DNA of 6,332 nucleotides from positions 1-6,332 of the forward strand of contig JBBQSU010000181.1 in the NCBI GenBank assembly GCA_038234815.1, written 5' to 3'. The DNA is from JBBQSU01 sp038234815 (lineage in GTDB: Bacteria > Planctomycetota > Phycisphaerae > Tepidisphaerales > Tepidisphaeraceae). The notes beneath the pieces are model-generated. The model was not told the DNA's origin. It saw only the letters and a program-made list of their open reading frames with translations, and did no database searches. The number at the start of each line of letters is the position of its first letter. Within the stretch, counting starts at the first letter, position 1. This document shows positions 6,045-6,332 of this stretch, in pieces. A program made the position numbers and the translations under genes.

Positions 6045-6332
6045 TCGGCCACGTGCTTCTTAAACAATTGCACGTTGGCGGGGTTGACGTTGCCCAACAT
6101 CTGCTCGATCTGCTTCTGTCCCGAATCCAATGTCTCTTTCAAAAATCCGGCAGTCTGCGCCGCCTGCTCCAGATCGGCCTGCGCGGCCTTCAGTGATTCC
6201 TGGTTCTCCTTCAGCACCGACGCTTTCTCCTCGGCTGTTTCGGCATCTTCCGGGTGCGCGATGCGCTTCTCGATTGAGGACAGCCGCGCTGCTATCTCCG
6301 CCCGCTCCTTCTGACGATCGGCCAGCGCGGCG
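6005..6332 (-). CDS. Partial coiled-coil protein, N-terminus beyond the window
   Basis: On the - strand a frame is open from the right edge to TAA at 6007-6005, giving the last 108 residues of a protein I do not recognise. It is rich in Ala, Glu, Lys and Gln, with segments such as ERAEIAARLSSIEKRIA and LKAAQADLEQAAQTAGFLKE that fit a long amphipathic coiled coil over roughly the first 75 residues here. A less regular end follows (LGNVNPANVQLFKKHVAEWTG). No membrane segment is visible in this part. A GTG at 6217 could act as a start, but coding-like sequence continues upstream without a stop, so the gene very probably begins outside the window. It converges on the binding-protein gene and is not part of that operon. 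A coding-like continuation in another frame follows its stop and is described separately. Confidence 0.75.
   Translation of the reverse strand, partial: AALADRQKERAEIAARLSSIEKRIAHPEDAETAEEKASVLKENQESLKAAQADLEQAAQTAGFLKETLDSGQKQIEQMLGNVNPANVQLFKKHVAEWTGAMGIESKPK

Noticed and set aside
6015..6314. 99-residue open frame on the + strand rich in Cys, Ser and Phe
   Set aside because: This is the mirror of the coiled-coil gene on the - strand. Its Cys/Ser/Phe-rich composition is what antisense of Ala/Glu/Lys codons gives.
1..6332. CRISPR array, insertion sequence, retron, toxin-antitoxin or defence system
   Set aside because: No direct repeat array, transposase, reverse transcriptase or toxin motif is visible. 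All substantial + strand frames belong to ordinary gene families or to the anchored TPR-like protein.

Overview
This window comes from a GC-rich bacterial chromosome. It is gene-dense, with six genes or gene parts on the + strand and one partial gene entering from the right on the - strand. The organism is probably a member of the Planctomycetota, perhaps a Phycisphaerae-type lineage. This rests on the N-terminal 'ERRHxLxTN' signature of the membrane-anchored TPR-like protein at 196-966, which I associate from memory with planctomycete proteins, on the GC-rich codon use, and on weak or absent Shine-Dalgarno sites at several starts. It is an inference without a marker gene.

Layout. 1-131 is the 3' end of an unidentified gene whose tail loosely recalls the end of a glycoside hydrolase. 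196-966 encodes a single-pass membrane protein with a soluble TPR-like domain. 1044-2135 encodes an RluA/RluD-family RNA pseudouridine synthase with an N-terminal S4 domain. 2175-3686, 3714-4895 and 4948-5943 form a complete sugar ABC importer of the ribose/xylose/galactose (CUT2) type: a double-NBD ATPase, an RbsC-type permease and a periplasmic binding protein, in the order A-C-B. From the right, a coiled-coil protein gene runs convergently on the - strand. Its in-frame stop is at 6005-6007, but a coding-like stretch in another frame continues to 5940.

How the genes work together. The binding protein captures a sugar or polyol in the periplasm and delivers it to a homodimeric permease powered by the tandem ATPase. 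No kinase, isomerase, mutarotase or regulator is present to name the substrate. Several ribose-contacting positions of RbsB are changed in this binding protein, so a ribose assignment is not safe. The pseudouridine synthase lies only 39 nt upstream of the ATPase gene and may be cotranscribed, but I see no functional link.

I see no CRISPR array, transposase, tRNA, rRNA, phage gene or convincing terminator. I also see no convincing previously undescribed system. The most useful oddities are the apparent frame change at the 3' end of the - strand gene, an extra segment of about 50 residues in the permease, altered ligand-pocket positions in the binding protein, and a changed first motif plus a 24-residue insertion in the pseudouridine synthase.
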